From NCBI GenBank assembly GCA_023249275.1, contig JAHFCV010000091.1:1-9353 (forward strand): a DNA stretch of 9,353 nt. Reading direction: 5' to 3'. The notes beneath the pieces are model-generated. The model was not told the origin of the DNA and ran no database searches. It was given only the letters and a program-made list of their open reading frames with translations. Shown one piece after another: positions 1-6,271 of the stretch. The stretch is from Candidatus Methanoperedens sp. (lineage in GTDB: Archaea > Halobacteriota > Methanosarcinia > Methanosarcinales > Methanoperedenaceae). The position numbers were made by a program, and so were the translations under genes. How positions within the stretch are numbered: position 1 is the first letter of the stretch; the number at the start of each line of letters is the position of its first letter.

Positions 1-909
1 ACACAGGTTAAATCAAAGCTTAAAATATCATCTCCCGAACTTATCTCAGAGGCGAGGCTTGAAGAAAGCAAGCTTGTGGAAGAGAGGGTGGAAGCTCTTG
101 CAAAAAGCGGAGCCAATGTCGTATTTACAGAAAAAGGCATCGACGACATCGGAATGCATTACCTCGCAAAGAAGGGCATATTCGCAGTCAGGAGATGCAA
201 GGACGAAGAGATTAAGAAACTGGTAAAAGCAACAGGCGCACGCGTTGTCTCTAAAGTGGACGGGGTTGAAGAGGACGACCTCGGGAAAGCGGAAGTGGTC
301 GAGGAGCGAGGCGTTGGCAATTACAAGATGGTCTATATAGAAGGATGCAAGAATCCAAAAGCGGTATCAATCCTGATTTACAGCGGCGCGGAACATGTTG
401 CAGATGAGGTTGAGCGCGCGCTTGACGATGCGCTGCGCGTTGTGGGCGTGGTTCTCGAAGACAAAAAGATTGTAGCAGGCGGCGGTTCGCCTGAAATCGA
501 GATGGCGACAAGGCTCAGGAAATATGCAACCACCCATGGCGGCAGGGAACAGCTTGCGATAATGGCTTTTGCGGATGCGCTTGAGGAAATACCCAAAGGT
601 ATCGCTGAAAACGCGGGTCTTGATGCAATTAATATTATTGTGGAGCTTCGGAATAAACACAATAAGGGCATCAAAACCGCAGGATTAAATGTTTTCACAG
701 GCAAAACCGAGGATATGCGTAAGTTAGGAGTTATCGAGCCGCTGCGCGTAAAGACGCAGGAAATAAAATCCGCAACCGATGTTGCAGTCATGATATTGCG
801 TATAAACGATATACTGACGGCTAAGGAAACCGGCATGATGGATGTTAAACCCGAACATACAGCAGATTTTTATGACGGTATCCAGGCCCCGGATGTTGGA
901 GAAGACTAA
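1..909 (+). CDS. ths: Thermosome (group II chaperonin) subunit, 5'-truncated by the window edge
   Basis: This is the C-terminal 302 residues of an ATP-dependent group II chaperonin subunit; the family is about 540-550 residues, so roughly the first 45% lies outside the window. The reading frame is open from base 1, so a GTG at base 76 is internal, not a start. Visible family marks are SGANVVF..KGIDDIGMHYLAK (apical region), GYxxAVRR-like GIFAVRR, AEVVEER, EGCKNPKAVSILI, the EVERALDDAL stretch around visible residues 137-145 that carries the conserved ATPase aspartate, GGGSPEIE around 160-167, and IIEPLRVK..IKSATDVAVMILRINDIL near the end. Double rings of these subunits fold cytosolic proteins using ATP, with the built-in lid replacing GroES. 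The C-terminus ends in an acidic tail (…APDVGED) and lacks the Gly-Gly-Met repeats common in thermosomes. Whether it is an alpha, beta or other paralogue cannot be told from this part. The grpE-dnaK-dnaJ cluster follows on the same strand. Confidence -1.
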   Translation, partial: TQVKSKLKISSPELISEARLEESKLVEERVEALAKSGANVVFTEKGIDDIGMHYLAKKGIFAVRRCKDEEIKKLVKATGARVVSKVDGVEEDDLGKAEVVEERGVGNYKMVYIEGCKNPKAVSILIYSGAEHVADEVERALDDALRVVGVVLEDKKIVAGGGSPEIEMATRLRKYATTHGGREQLAIMAFADALEEIPKGIAENAGLDAINIIVELRNKHNKGIKTAGLNVFTGKTEDMRKLGVIEPLRVKTQEIKSATDVAVMILRINDILTAKETGMMDVKPEHTADFYDGIQAPDVGED

Positions 910-927
910 CATTAAATAGAATTAAAA

Positions 928-935
928 CTTAAATA
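928..935 (+). promoter_or_regulatory. Possible TATA box for grpE-dnaK
   Basis: CTTAAATA matches the archaeal TATA consensus TTTAWATA in seven of eight positions. A start site 26-28 bases downstream of its centre would fall near 958 and give a leader of about 65 bases before grpE, containing the small ORF at 970-987. The surrounding gap is AT-rich throughout, so a chance match is quite possible. Confidence -1.
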
Positions 936-969
936 ACACAATAAGCACTTAATGAGGTCTGGTGTTAGT

Positions 970-987
970 ATGAGTTGCATGATTTGA
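970..987 (+). CDS. Possible five-codon upstream ORF in the grpE leader
   Basis: An ATG at 970 opens Met-Ser-Cys-Met-Ile and stops at TGA 985-987. It is preceded by GGTG at 961-964, five bases away, and by GAGG at 954-957, so it has a better ribosome-binding context than the TTG start of grpE 35 bases further on. This short frame may be a translated leader peptide or chance. Only ribosome profiling or conservation could settle it. Confidence -1.
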   Translation: MSCMI

Positions 988-995
988 AAAGCTGA

Positions 996-1003
996 TTTTT
1001 TTT
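996..1003 (+). terminator. Oligo-T tract, possible thermosome terminator
   Basis: There are eight consecutive T residues about 90 bases after the thermosome stop codon. Archaeal RNA polymerase can stop at oligo-T without a hairpin, so this could end the thermosome transcript. It also lies just 20 bases before the grpE start and would interrupt a grpE transcript begun at the TATA-like site at 928-935, which weakens the call. Confidence -1.
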
Positions 1004-1022
1004 ATCGTGGAGTTGTTTAATT

Positions 1023-1631
1023 TTGAACAAAAAGAACACTAACAGGGAAGAAAAACAAAACACAGAAGAAGAAGAAATTGAATCGTCCGCCGACGAACTC
1101 ACAGAAGAAATTAAAGCTCCGGAACTTGAAGAAAAAACGATCCAGAAAGAGCTGGACACAATCCAAAAACAACTCGAAGAAGAAAAAGACCATTATCTTC
1201 GTCTTAACGCAGATTTTGAGAATTTAAGGAAACAGACCATCAAAGAAAAGAATGAATTCGTGAAATTTGCGAATGAGAAGCTCATATTGGAACTGGTAGA
1301 TGTATGGGAATCCCTTGAACGGGGTATTGAAAACGCTAAAAAAACGAACGATAAAGACAGGTTAATCGAGGGAATGGAACTGGTATATAAACAATTCAAA
1401 AATGTTCTTGAGAAAAACGGTTTGACCCCGATTAAGGCTATCGGGGAAAAATTCGACCACGACAAACACGAAGCTATGATGCAAACAATTACGGATGAAT
1501 GTGACGAAGGGACAATTCTTGAAGAGTTTACGCGAGGTTATATGTTAAACGGAAAAGTCATTCGTTATTCTAAAGTCAGAGTATCGAAAAAGAAAGAATC
1601 AGAGGATAAAATTGAAAATGAGGTGAAATAA
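1023..1631 (+). CDS. grpE: GrpE, nucleotide exchange factor of DnaK
   Basis: GrpE is a cytosolic homodimer that opens the DnaK nucleotide cleft to release ADP, resetting the chaperone cycle. The 202-residue product has the usual architecture. A charged, low-complexity Glu/Lys-rich N-terminus spans about 1-38. A long coiled-coil helix with HYLRLNADFENLRKQ spans about 39-85. A helical segment ELVDVWESLERGI follows near 90-102. The C-terminal beta domain carries the family signature from about residue 143, with FDHDKHEAMMQ, DEGTILEEFTRGYMLNGKVIR and a final KVRVSK. The start is taken as TTG at 1023: a stop at 993-995 closes the frame upstream, the next in-frame ATG (residue 118) would remove the coiled coil, and GTGGAG at 1007-1012 is a plausible though distant ribosome site. 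The stop overlaps the dnaK ATG by one base, so the two are almost certainly co-transcribed and translationally coupled. Archaea with this gene obtained it from bacteria. Confidence -1.
   Translation: MNKKNTNREEKQNTEEEEIESSADELTEEIKAPELEEKTIQKELDTIQKQLEEEKDHYLRLNADFENLRKQTIKEKNEFVKFANEKLILELVDVWESLERGIENAKKTNDKDRLIEGMELVYKQFKNVLEKNGLTPIKAIGEKFDHDKHEAMMQTITDECDEGTILEEFTRGYMLNGKVIRYSKVRVSKKKESEDKIENEVK
1620..1626 (+). promoter_or_regulatory. Strong Shine-Dalgarno site of dnaK
   Basis: GAGGTGA lies four bases before the dnaK ATG and fully matches the complement of the conserved 16S rRNA 3' end. It sits inside the last codons of grpE, which fits coupled translation. It is the clearest ribosome-binding site in the window and fixes the dnaK start. 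Confidence -1.
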
Positions 1632-3496
1632 TGGCAAAGATAATTGGAATAGATCTGGGTACAAGCAATTCAGCAGCTGCGGTTATGCAGGGAAATAGAC
1701 CTGTGATAATACCGAGCGCTGAGGGAATATCACTTGGAGGGAAAGCATTTCCCTCGTATGTAGCATTCACAAAAGACGGACAGAGACTGGTCGGGGAGCC
1801 GGCACGAAGGCAGACAGTGACAAACCCTGAAGGCACATCCTATGCTTTTAAGAGAAAAATGGGCACTGATTATAAGTACGCTCTTCGTGGAAAGGAATAC
1901 AGACCACAGGAACTTTCAGCTTTCCTGCTGCAAAAGATAAAACAGGATGCAGAGGCTTTTCTTGGCGATAAGGTAGAAAAAGCGGTAATCACCGTTCCTG
2001 CATATTTCAATGACAACCAGAGGCAGGCTACCAAGGATGCCGGCGAGATTGCAGGACTTGAAGTGGTGAGGATAATAAATGAGCCAACAGCAGCTTCGCT
2101 TGCATACGGTCTTGATAAAGCCAGCGACCAGAAAATAATGGTATTTGACCTCGGGGGAGGCACACTCGACGTGACCATAATGGAAATGGGCGGCGGGGTA
2201 TTTGAAGTCAAAGCCACTGCGGGCGATACGCAGCTTGGCGGCACTGATATGGATAATAAACTTGTTGATTATATCGCAGAGGAATTCAAAAAAGAGTACG
2301 GCATTGACCTGCGAAAAGACAGGGTGGCAAACCAGAGGCTGCGGGATGCGGCAGAGAAGGCGAAAATCGAACTTTCCACATCCCTGACCACAGAGATTAA
2401 CCAGCCATTTATAACAGCGGATGCAAGCGGTCCGAAACACCTGACCATGACGCTGACACGGGCTAAACTTGAGGAAGTGATACGCCCCGTAATAGACAGG
2501 TGCCGCGCCCCGATGGAGCAGGCGTTGTCTGATGCAAAATTGACAAAAGACGGTATTGGCAAAGTAATCCTCGTCGGCGGACCTACCAGGATGCCTATCG
2601 TGCAGAAGTTCGTCGAGGAGTATGCCGGGAAAAAAGTAGAGGGAGGCGTTGACCCGATGGAATGTGTTGCGATGGGTGCAGCCATTCAGGCAGGCGTGCT
2701 TTCAGGCGAGGTAAAAGATATCCTGCTGCTTGACGTTACGCCGCTCACGCTTGGTATCGAGACGCTCGGGCATGTAATGACAAAGCTCATCGACAGGAAC
2801 ACCACGATTCCCACGCGGAAGAGCCAGATATTCTCGACCGCCGCTGACAGCCAGACTACTGTAGAAATACATGTGCTCCAGGGCGAGAGGGCGATGGCTT
2901 ACGATAACGTGACGCTGGGCAGGTTTAACCTTGTTGGCGTCCCGCCTGCGCCGCGTGGTATTCCCCAGATAGAGGTTACGTTTGATATTGATGCAAACGG
3001 CATCCTTCACGTCACTGCAAAAGACCTCGGGACAGGCAAAGAGCAGAAGATGACCATCACTGCGCCGCTTAAGATGGCTTCGGATGAGATAGACCGGAAG
3101 ATAAAAGACTCCGAGAAATATGCCGAGGAAGACAAGAAACGGAAGGAAAAGGTCGAACTCCAGAACCAGGCTGACACGCTTATCTATACTTCAGAGAAGA
3201 CGCTCAAGGAACTTGGCGACAAAATCAGCGCAGACCAGAAATCAAAGGTCGAAAAAGCTATTGAATATACAAAAGAAGCATTAAAGAGCGATGATGCGGG
3301 CAGGATTAAATCCGCCATTGAAGACCTTACAAAAGAGATGCATGCGATAAGCACCATACTGTACCAGCAGCAGGCGCAACAGCAACAGGCGCAGCAGGGC
3401 GGGCAGGCTGGACAGCAGGAAGAGCAGAAAGAAGAGAAAAAAGATGAAAAAGTAACAGATGCGGAATATAAGGTTGTGGATGACGAAAAGAAATAA
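1631..3496 (+). CDS. dnaK: DnaK (Hsp70) chaperone
   Basis: This is a cytosolic ATP-driven chaperone that binds exposed hydrophobic peptides, working with DnaJ and GrpE. At 621 residues it is full length. The nucleotide-binding domain spans about 1-360 with the three Hsp70 signatures: IDLGTSNS at 7-14, VFDLGGGTLDVTIM at 171-184 and VILVGGPTRMPIVQK at 312-326, plus INEPTAASLAYG near 149-160. The interdomain linker DILLLDVTPL is at 363-372. The beta substrate-binding domain runs to about 480 and the helical lid to about 575. A Gln/Ala/Gly-rich tail follows, ending with VTDAEYKVVDDEKK. After VTNPEGTSYAFKRKMGTDYK (residues 63-82) the sequence goes quickly to the YxPQELSA-type segment. It therefore lacks the roughly 24-residue insertion of proteobacterial DnaK and resembles the short form of Gram-positive bacteria. 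That supports lateral origin. A perfect hairpin follows the stop codon. Confidence -1.
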   Translation: MAKIIGIDLGTSNSAAAVMQGNRPVIIPSAEGISLGGKAFPSYVAFTKDGQRLVGEPARRQTVTNPEGTSYAFKRKMGTDYKYALRGKEYRPQELSAFLLQKIKQDAEAFLGDKVEKAVITVPAYFNDNQRQATKDAGEIAGLEVVRIINEPTAASLAYGLDKASDQKIMVFDLGGGTLDVTIMEMGGGVFEVKATAGDTQLGGTDMDNKLVDYIAEEFKKEYGIDLRKDRVANQRLRDAAEKAKIELSTSLTTEINQPFITADASGPKHLTMTLTRAKLEEVIRPVIDRCRAPMEQALSDAKLTKDGIGKVILVGGPTRMPIVQKFVEEYAGKKVEGGVDPMECVAMGAAIQAGVLSGEVKDILLLDVTPLTLGIETLGHVMTKLIDRNTTIPTRKSQIFSTAADSQTTVEIHVLQGERAMAYDNVTLGRFNLVGVPPAPRGIPQIEVTFDIDANGILHVTAKDLGTGKEQKMTITAPLKMASDEIDRKIKDSEKYAEEDKKRKEKVELQNQADTLIYTSEKTLKELGDKISADQKSKVEKAIEYTKEALKSDDAGRIKSAIEDLTKEMHAISTILYQQQAQQQQAQQGGQAGQQEEQKEEKKDEKVTDAEYKVVDDEKK

Positions 3497-3507
3497 CACC
3501 GCAAGGC

Positions 3508-3549
3508 GGAGAAGGGATGGTATCCCTTCTCCAAAACATATCTTTTTTT
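3508..3549 (+). terminator. Perfect 11-bp hairpin plus T7 between dnaK and dnaJ
   Basis: GGAGAAGGGAT (3508-3518) and ATCCCTTCTCC (3522-3532) form a perfect 11-bp stem with a three-base loop, beginning 11 bases after the dnaK stop. A run of seven T (3543-3549) follows ten bases later. It may terminate or attenuate the grpE-dnaK message, or protect its 3' end after processing. The gap between stem and T-run is larger than in a standard intrinsic terminator, so the mode of action is open. Confidence -1.
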
Positions 3550-3554
3550 ACATA
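3547..3554 (+). promoter_or_regulatory. Possible dnaJ promoter (TATA box)
   Basis: TTTACATA matches TTTAWATA in seven of eight positions, with its centre 27-28 bases before the dnaJ ATG. This is the spacing expected if transcription starts at the ATG. No Shine-Dalgarno sequence lies in front of dnaJ, which fits a leaderless message. The T-run doubles as part of the preceding terminator candidate. Confidence -1.
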
Positions 3555-3577
3555 CAGGTTCATTAAAACTGCAAATC

Positions 3578-4735
3578 ATGGCTACAAAGCGCGACTATTA
3601 TGAGATTCTCGGCGTTGATAAAAAAGCAGCAGCCGACGCTATCAAGACGGCATACCGTAAACTGGCGATGCAGTACCATCCCGACAGGAACAAAGCCGCG
3701 GACGCAGAGGAGAAGTTCAAGGAAATATCAGAAGCATACGCCGTGTTATCAGACCAGAATAAACGCCAGCAGTACGACCAGTTCGGTCATGCCGGTATTG
3801 ATACGAGATATACGCAGGAGGATATCTTCAGGGGCGCGGCGCCAGATATAGAGGATATATTGCGCGGTTTTGGGGGAGGAGGGGGTTTTGGAGGATTCGG
3901 ACGCGGCGGCAGCATCTTTGACATATTCTTTGGCGGCGGGGGACAGCGCGAGGGTCCGAGGCGCGGTTCGGATATACTGTACGAGCTGTCTATTAATCTG
4001 GAAGATACCGCAACCGGGAAAAGCGTTGAGCTGGAAGTCCCGAGGACAGAAACCTGCGATGCGTGCCGCGGAAGCGGAGCCAAACCCGGCACGTCCCCTA
4101 AGACATGTCCTTCATGCCGCGGGAGCGGTCAGGTGAGCAGGGCGCAGAATACGCCTTTTGGAAGGTTCATGACAACCTCAACGTGCGGAACCTGCCGCGG
4201 GCAGGGACAGATAATCGAATCTCCATGTACCACATGCCACGGCTCAGGCACAGTGCAAAGACGCCGCAAACTGGAAGTAAAGATTCCCCCGGGCGTTGAT
4301 ACGGGCTCAAGGCTCAGGGTGGGTGGCGAAGGAGAAGGGGGAGGAAAAGGGGGACCTCCGGGCGACCTTTATGTTGAGGTGCATGTCATGCCGCATAGTA
4401 TTTTCACCCGTTCCGAAGATGATATTATACTTGAAGCCACTATCAGTTTCACGCAGGCTGCGCTCGGGGATGAGATAATCGTGCCAACCCTGGACGGCAA
4501 GGCAAAGATGAAAATCCCGCCCGGCACCCAGAACGGGCAGGTGTTCCGCCTGCGGGGCAAAGGCATTCCGAGCCTTCATATATCAGGAAAAGGCGACCAG
4601 CTTGTGAAAATTAAGGTGGAAGTGCCCACAAAGCTGACCGAGCGGCAGAAGCAGCTATTGCATGAGTTTGCCGAGGCAAGCGGCGAGAAGGCAAGAAGCA
4701 AGGGCATTTTTGAGAAGGTAAGGGAACATATTTGA
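3578..4735 (+). CDS. dnaJ: DnaJ (Hsp40), type I co-chaperone
   Basis: DnaJ stimulates DnaK ATP hydrolysis and hands it unfolded clients in the cytosol. The 385-residue product has all type I parts. The J domain is at 1-70 with HPD at 34-36 and KFKEISEAYAVLSD. The Gly/Phe-rich region is at about 96-122. A zinc-finger domain has four CxxCxGxG repeats at 160-167, 177-184, 203-210 and 217-224. The C-terminal beta client-binding domains run from about 230 to 350, containing KIPPGVDTGSRLRVGGEGEGG and PPGDLYVEVHVMPHSIFTR, followed by a short dimerisation tail. ATG at 3578 gives a canonical N-terminus (ATKRDYYEILGV). No ribosome-binding site precedes it, unlike dnaK. It is separated from dnaK by 81 bases holding a hairpin and a TATA-like site, so it may be partly uncoupled from grpE-dnaK. 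Its stop lies seven bases from the end of an opposing gene. Confidence -1.
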   Translation: MATKRDYYEILGVDKKAAADAIKTAYRKLAMQYHPDRNKAADAEEKFKEISEAYAVLSDQNKRQQYDQFGHAGIDTRYTQEDIFRGAAPDIEDILRGFGGGGGFGGFGRGGSIFDIFFGGGGQREGPRRGSDILYELSINLEDTATGKSVELEVPRTETCDACRGSGAKPGTSPKTCPSCRGSGQVSRAQNTPFGRFMTTSTCGTCRGQGQIIESPCTTCHGSGTVQRRRKLEVKIPPGVDTGSRLRVGGEGEGGGKGGPPGDLYVEVHVMPHSIFTRSEDDIILEATISFTQAALGDEIIVPTLDGKAKMKIPPGTQNGQVFRLRGKGIPSLHISGKGDQLVKIKVEVPTKLTERQKQLLHEFAEASGEKARSKGIFEKVREHI

Positions 4736-4742
4736 ACCGCAC

Positions 4743-5006
4743 CTAAAAACGCTCTTCACGTTCCGTATAGAGATAGGATTCCACAATTGATTTTATGAAA
4801 TCCGAAAGCTCCTGGTGAGAGTTAAGGTCTCTGGAAAGATGCGATACGATGACTGATTCAGCAATTTTTTCTATTAGTCCCCTGCATATGCTGCATAGAT
4901 AAGCTTTCTTGCCTTTATTATATTCAAGACTGCTGATAGTCTCCTTCTTTGCAAGACTGTCTTTTGTTTTGCCGCATATATGGCATCTTATTTCTTCCAC
5001 AATCAA
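4743..5006 (-). CDS. Small four-cysteine (probable zinc-binding) protein of unknown function
   Basis: The product is up to 87 residues. Two CxxC knuckles, C8-H-I-C11 and C38-S-I-C41, are separated by 26 residues, a spacing typical of a zinc ribbon or treble-clef finger. The rest (about 42-87) looks helical with alternating hydrophobic and charged residues (GLIEKIAESVIVSHL, ELSDFIKSIVESYLY) and a very charged end (TEREERF). There is no signal peptide or membrane segment. I do not recognise a named family; nucleic-acid or protein binding is only a guess from the finger. The longest frame starts with TTG at 5006, and a GTG two codons later (5000) is equally possible. No ribosome-binding site is present and an AT-rich TATA-like stretch lies just upstream, so a leaderless start is plausible. 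The gene ends seven bases from the dnaJ stop, convergently. Coding status rests on the paired CxxC motifs and clean fit between neighbours. Confidence -1.
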   Translation of the reverse strand: MIVEEIRCHICGKTKDSLAKKETISSLEYNKGKKAYLCSICRGLIEKIAESVIVSHLSRDLNSHQELSDFIKSIVESYLYTEREERF

Positions 5007-5016
5007 TTATTTAATT

Positions 5017-5024
5017 TTTATACA
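5017..5024 (-). promoter_or_regulatory. Possible TATA box of the four-cysteine protein gene
   Basis: On the minus strand TGTATAAA is followed about 14-20 bases later by the candidate TTG and GTG starts. It matches the archaeal consensus in six of eight positions. The spacing is a little short for a start exactly at either codon. The stretch is AT-rich, so the exact box is uncertain. Confidence -1.
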
Positions 5025-5105
5025 TATTAAGTTATTTGAGCCAGAGGCAATTTTGATAAAATCATTTATTTTCTAATTTTAAGCGAAGATAACACTTGGT
5101 TTCAT

Positions 5106-5139
5106 AAAAAGTCACGATATACCTCGTACGATGTACGAG
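5106..5139 (-). terminator. Hairpin and T5, candidate terminator of the nucleotidyltransferase gene
   Basis: CTCGTAC (5123-5129) and GTACGAG (5133-5139) form a perfect 7-bp stem with a three-base loop. On the minus strand the stem lies about 40 bases after the nucleotidyltransferase stop and is followed 12 bases later by TTTTT (5110-5106). The remaining AT-rich bases of this gap (5007-5180) show no gene. Confidence -1.
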
Positions 5140-5180
5140 ACCTGCGTTTTTAGGAATATACTGGATTATTTCCGGTTTTC

Positions 5181-6101
5181 CTATACCCCAAGCAGCGTCA
5201 GCGACCGAATCCACTCTCCCTTAGCCTCCCTCGTTGTCCCCACCACCAGCCGCTTCATATTCCCGACAACCTCCACCATCCCCCGCGCTTCAATCCTCTC
5301 GCCAACCAGCGCCTGCCCAGCGTACGTATGGGTATAGGACAGGACGTAGCTTATTTCAGGATGGTCTATTTTATAAATTGCGGGACTGTCAAACGCAAAA
5401 TCAGCGTTCGTCACAGTCGCCTCGATTGTCCTGATGCCTGTATCCTTCCCTCTAAGGCATGGAGCAATATCCTCCCAGTCCCGGACATACAGGAGGTCAA
5501 AATAGGTATCCCCTACCATGCCCCTGTTTCCCTTCCTGATTTCATGAACAAGGAATTCATCAAAAGACAATTCAGGTTTTCGCTTCTTATAAATATCATG
5601 CCACATTTCATCGCTTATCTCAGTGATTGGGTTCTTTTCTTTTTTGGCGCGCGCGATAACATCCCGCGCCGTGAACCAGTGCCCGCCGTACACAATGAAA
5701 TCGATGTCCGACGACTCATTCTCAAGACCCGCCAGAAGCGAACCCGTAACCCCCATCTGCTCAAGCGGCACGGCTTTTTGAAGCACATTCACTATAGCCC
5801 TTACCTTGTCGTTTTTCTTCACCAGCATCGGCAGTCTCTGGTCGGGTGCAAGTATCTCTTTAACCGAATCCCACGGCACGATATGGACATCGCTTACCCA
5901 CTCAGAGCGTGCAGTTTTCATAAACACAAAGGCATCATCGAAATCCAGTTTCCTGTATTTTTTATGCGTGCCTCTTTTGCCAAGCGGGTCGGGTACGTAC
6001 CTGAGAATCGAACGGATGCCTCCCTCATGGCAATAATCAGCTACGGCAAATATCCAGTCGTCGTGTGTAATTATAAAATCCCGGAGGCGGGTTCTGAGCA
6101 T
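5181..6101 (-). CDS. Predicted archaeal nucleotidyltransferase (polymerase-beta-type fold)
   Basis: The 306-residue product carries the minimal nucleotidyltransferase signature in its middle. GVTGSLLAGLENESSDIDF (about 117-135) has the Gly-Ser pair at 120-121 and the metal-binding Asp pair D132/D134. TYFDLLYVR near 199-207 supplies a candidate third acidic residue (D202). An N-terminal domain of about 110 residues precedes this core. A C-terminal domain of about 90 residues with beta-rich character (YKIDHPEISYVL, AGQALVGERIEARG, KRLVVGTT) follows. The layout resembles the archaeal predicted nucleotidyltransferases grouped as COG1665; that assignment is from memory of the family. Members of this fold transfer NMP groups to RNA, protein or small molecules; the substrate here is unknown. 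It is not a MNT-HEPN toxin pair, since it is much larger and has no small partner. ATG at 6101 is supported by a TATA box 27 bases upstream and the lack of a ribosome site, suggesting a leaderless message. Confidence -1.
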   Translation of the reverse strand: MLRTRLRDFIITHDDWIFAVADYCHEGGIRSILRYVPDPLGKRGTHKKYRKLDFDDAFVFMKTARSEWVSDVHIVPWDSVKEILAPDQRLPMLVKKNDKVRAIVNVLQKAVPLEQMGVTGSLLAGLENESSDIDFIVYGGHWFTARDVIARAKKEKNPITEISDEMWHDIYKKRKPELSFDEFLVHEIRKGNRGMVGDTYFDLLYVRDWEDIAPCLRGKDTGIRTIEATVTNADFAFDSPAIYKIDHPEISYVLSYTHTYAGQALVGERIEARGMVEVVGNMKRLVVGTTREAKGEWIRSLTLLGV

Positions 6102-6122
6102 GTTTTACTCTACTGAATCAGG

Positions 6123-6132
6123 TTTATATAAA
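6123..6132 (-). promoter_or_regulatory. TATA box of the nucleotidyltransferase gene
   Basis: The minus strand reads TTTATATAAA, a full match to TTTAWATA, centred about 27 bases before the ATG at 6101. This predicts transcription starting at or within a base or two of the start codon. The ten-base box is a perfect palindrome, so direction is set by context rather than by the box. Confidence -1.
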
Positions 6133-6180
6133 GAATATGCATCTATTGCACCTACATTTCCTGAATTTTGTTTAATTTTA

Positions 6181-6196
6181 GCAAAGTTTTATATAT
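6181..6196 (+). promoter_or_regulatory. BRE and TATA box of the TRAM gene
   Basis: A purine-rich GCAAAG (6181-6186) is followed by TTTTATATAT (6187-6196), a textbook archaeal BRE/TATA pair containing a full TTTATATA match. Transcription should start near 6218, leaving an untranslated leader of about 107 bases before the GTG at 6326. Confidence -1.
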
Positions 6197-6201
6197 TGCA
6201 A

Positions 6202-6271
6202 AAATAGTTAATACGTAGATTTGAAACTGTTTTGGCAGCAAAATTTACGGCAGTAAAAGGTTTAACTATTT
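6202..6271. repeat. 10-bp inverted repeat around the predicted TRAM transcription start
   Basis: AAATAGTTAA (6202-6211) and TTAACTATTT (6262-6271) are perfect inverted copies, 50 bases apart. Between them GGCAGCAAAA (6234-6243) and GGCAGTAAAA (6249-6258) form a near-perfect direct repeat. The left arm lies between the TATA box and the predicted start, so the arms cannot both be in the mRNA if that start is right. Protein binding is then more likely than an RNA stem. Confidence -1.

Noticed and set aside
378..836. Minus-strand open frame of 152 codons inside the thermosome gene
   Set aside because: The thermosome frame is unmistakable, and the opposite translation is a Ser/Ala-rich shadow of the codon bias.
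910..1022. CIRCE-type (HrcA) operator before grpE
   Set aside because: Only a loose half-match (AGCACTTAA, 944-952) is present, with no facing GAGTGCTAA arm. TAACAC (934-939) with GTGTTA (962-967) is too short and widely spaced to call.
3361..3420. CAG/CAA-rich repeat at the end of dnaK as a microsatellite or mobile remnant
   Set aside because: It encodes the Gln/Ala-rich tail in frame with mixed codons, a common feature of Hsp70 C-termini, and has no flanking repeats.
5181..6101. MNT-HEPN toxin-antitoxin module
   Set aside because: The protein is 306 residues with extra domains, much larger than MNT antitoxins, and no HEPN partner is adjacent.
5328..6116. Long open frame (262 codons) on the + strand opposite the nucleotidyltransferase gene
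   Set aside because: The minus-strand frame has a clear catalytic signature, a TATA box at the right distance and sensible composition. The + strand translation is rich in Cys, His and Phe with no domain pattern, as expected of a shadow frame.
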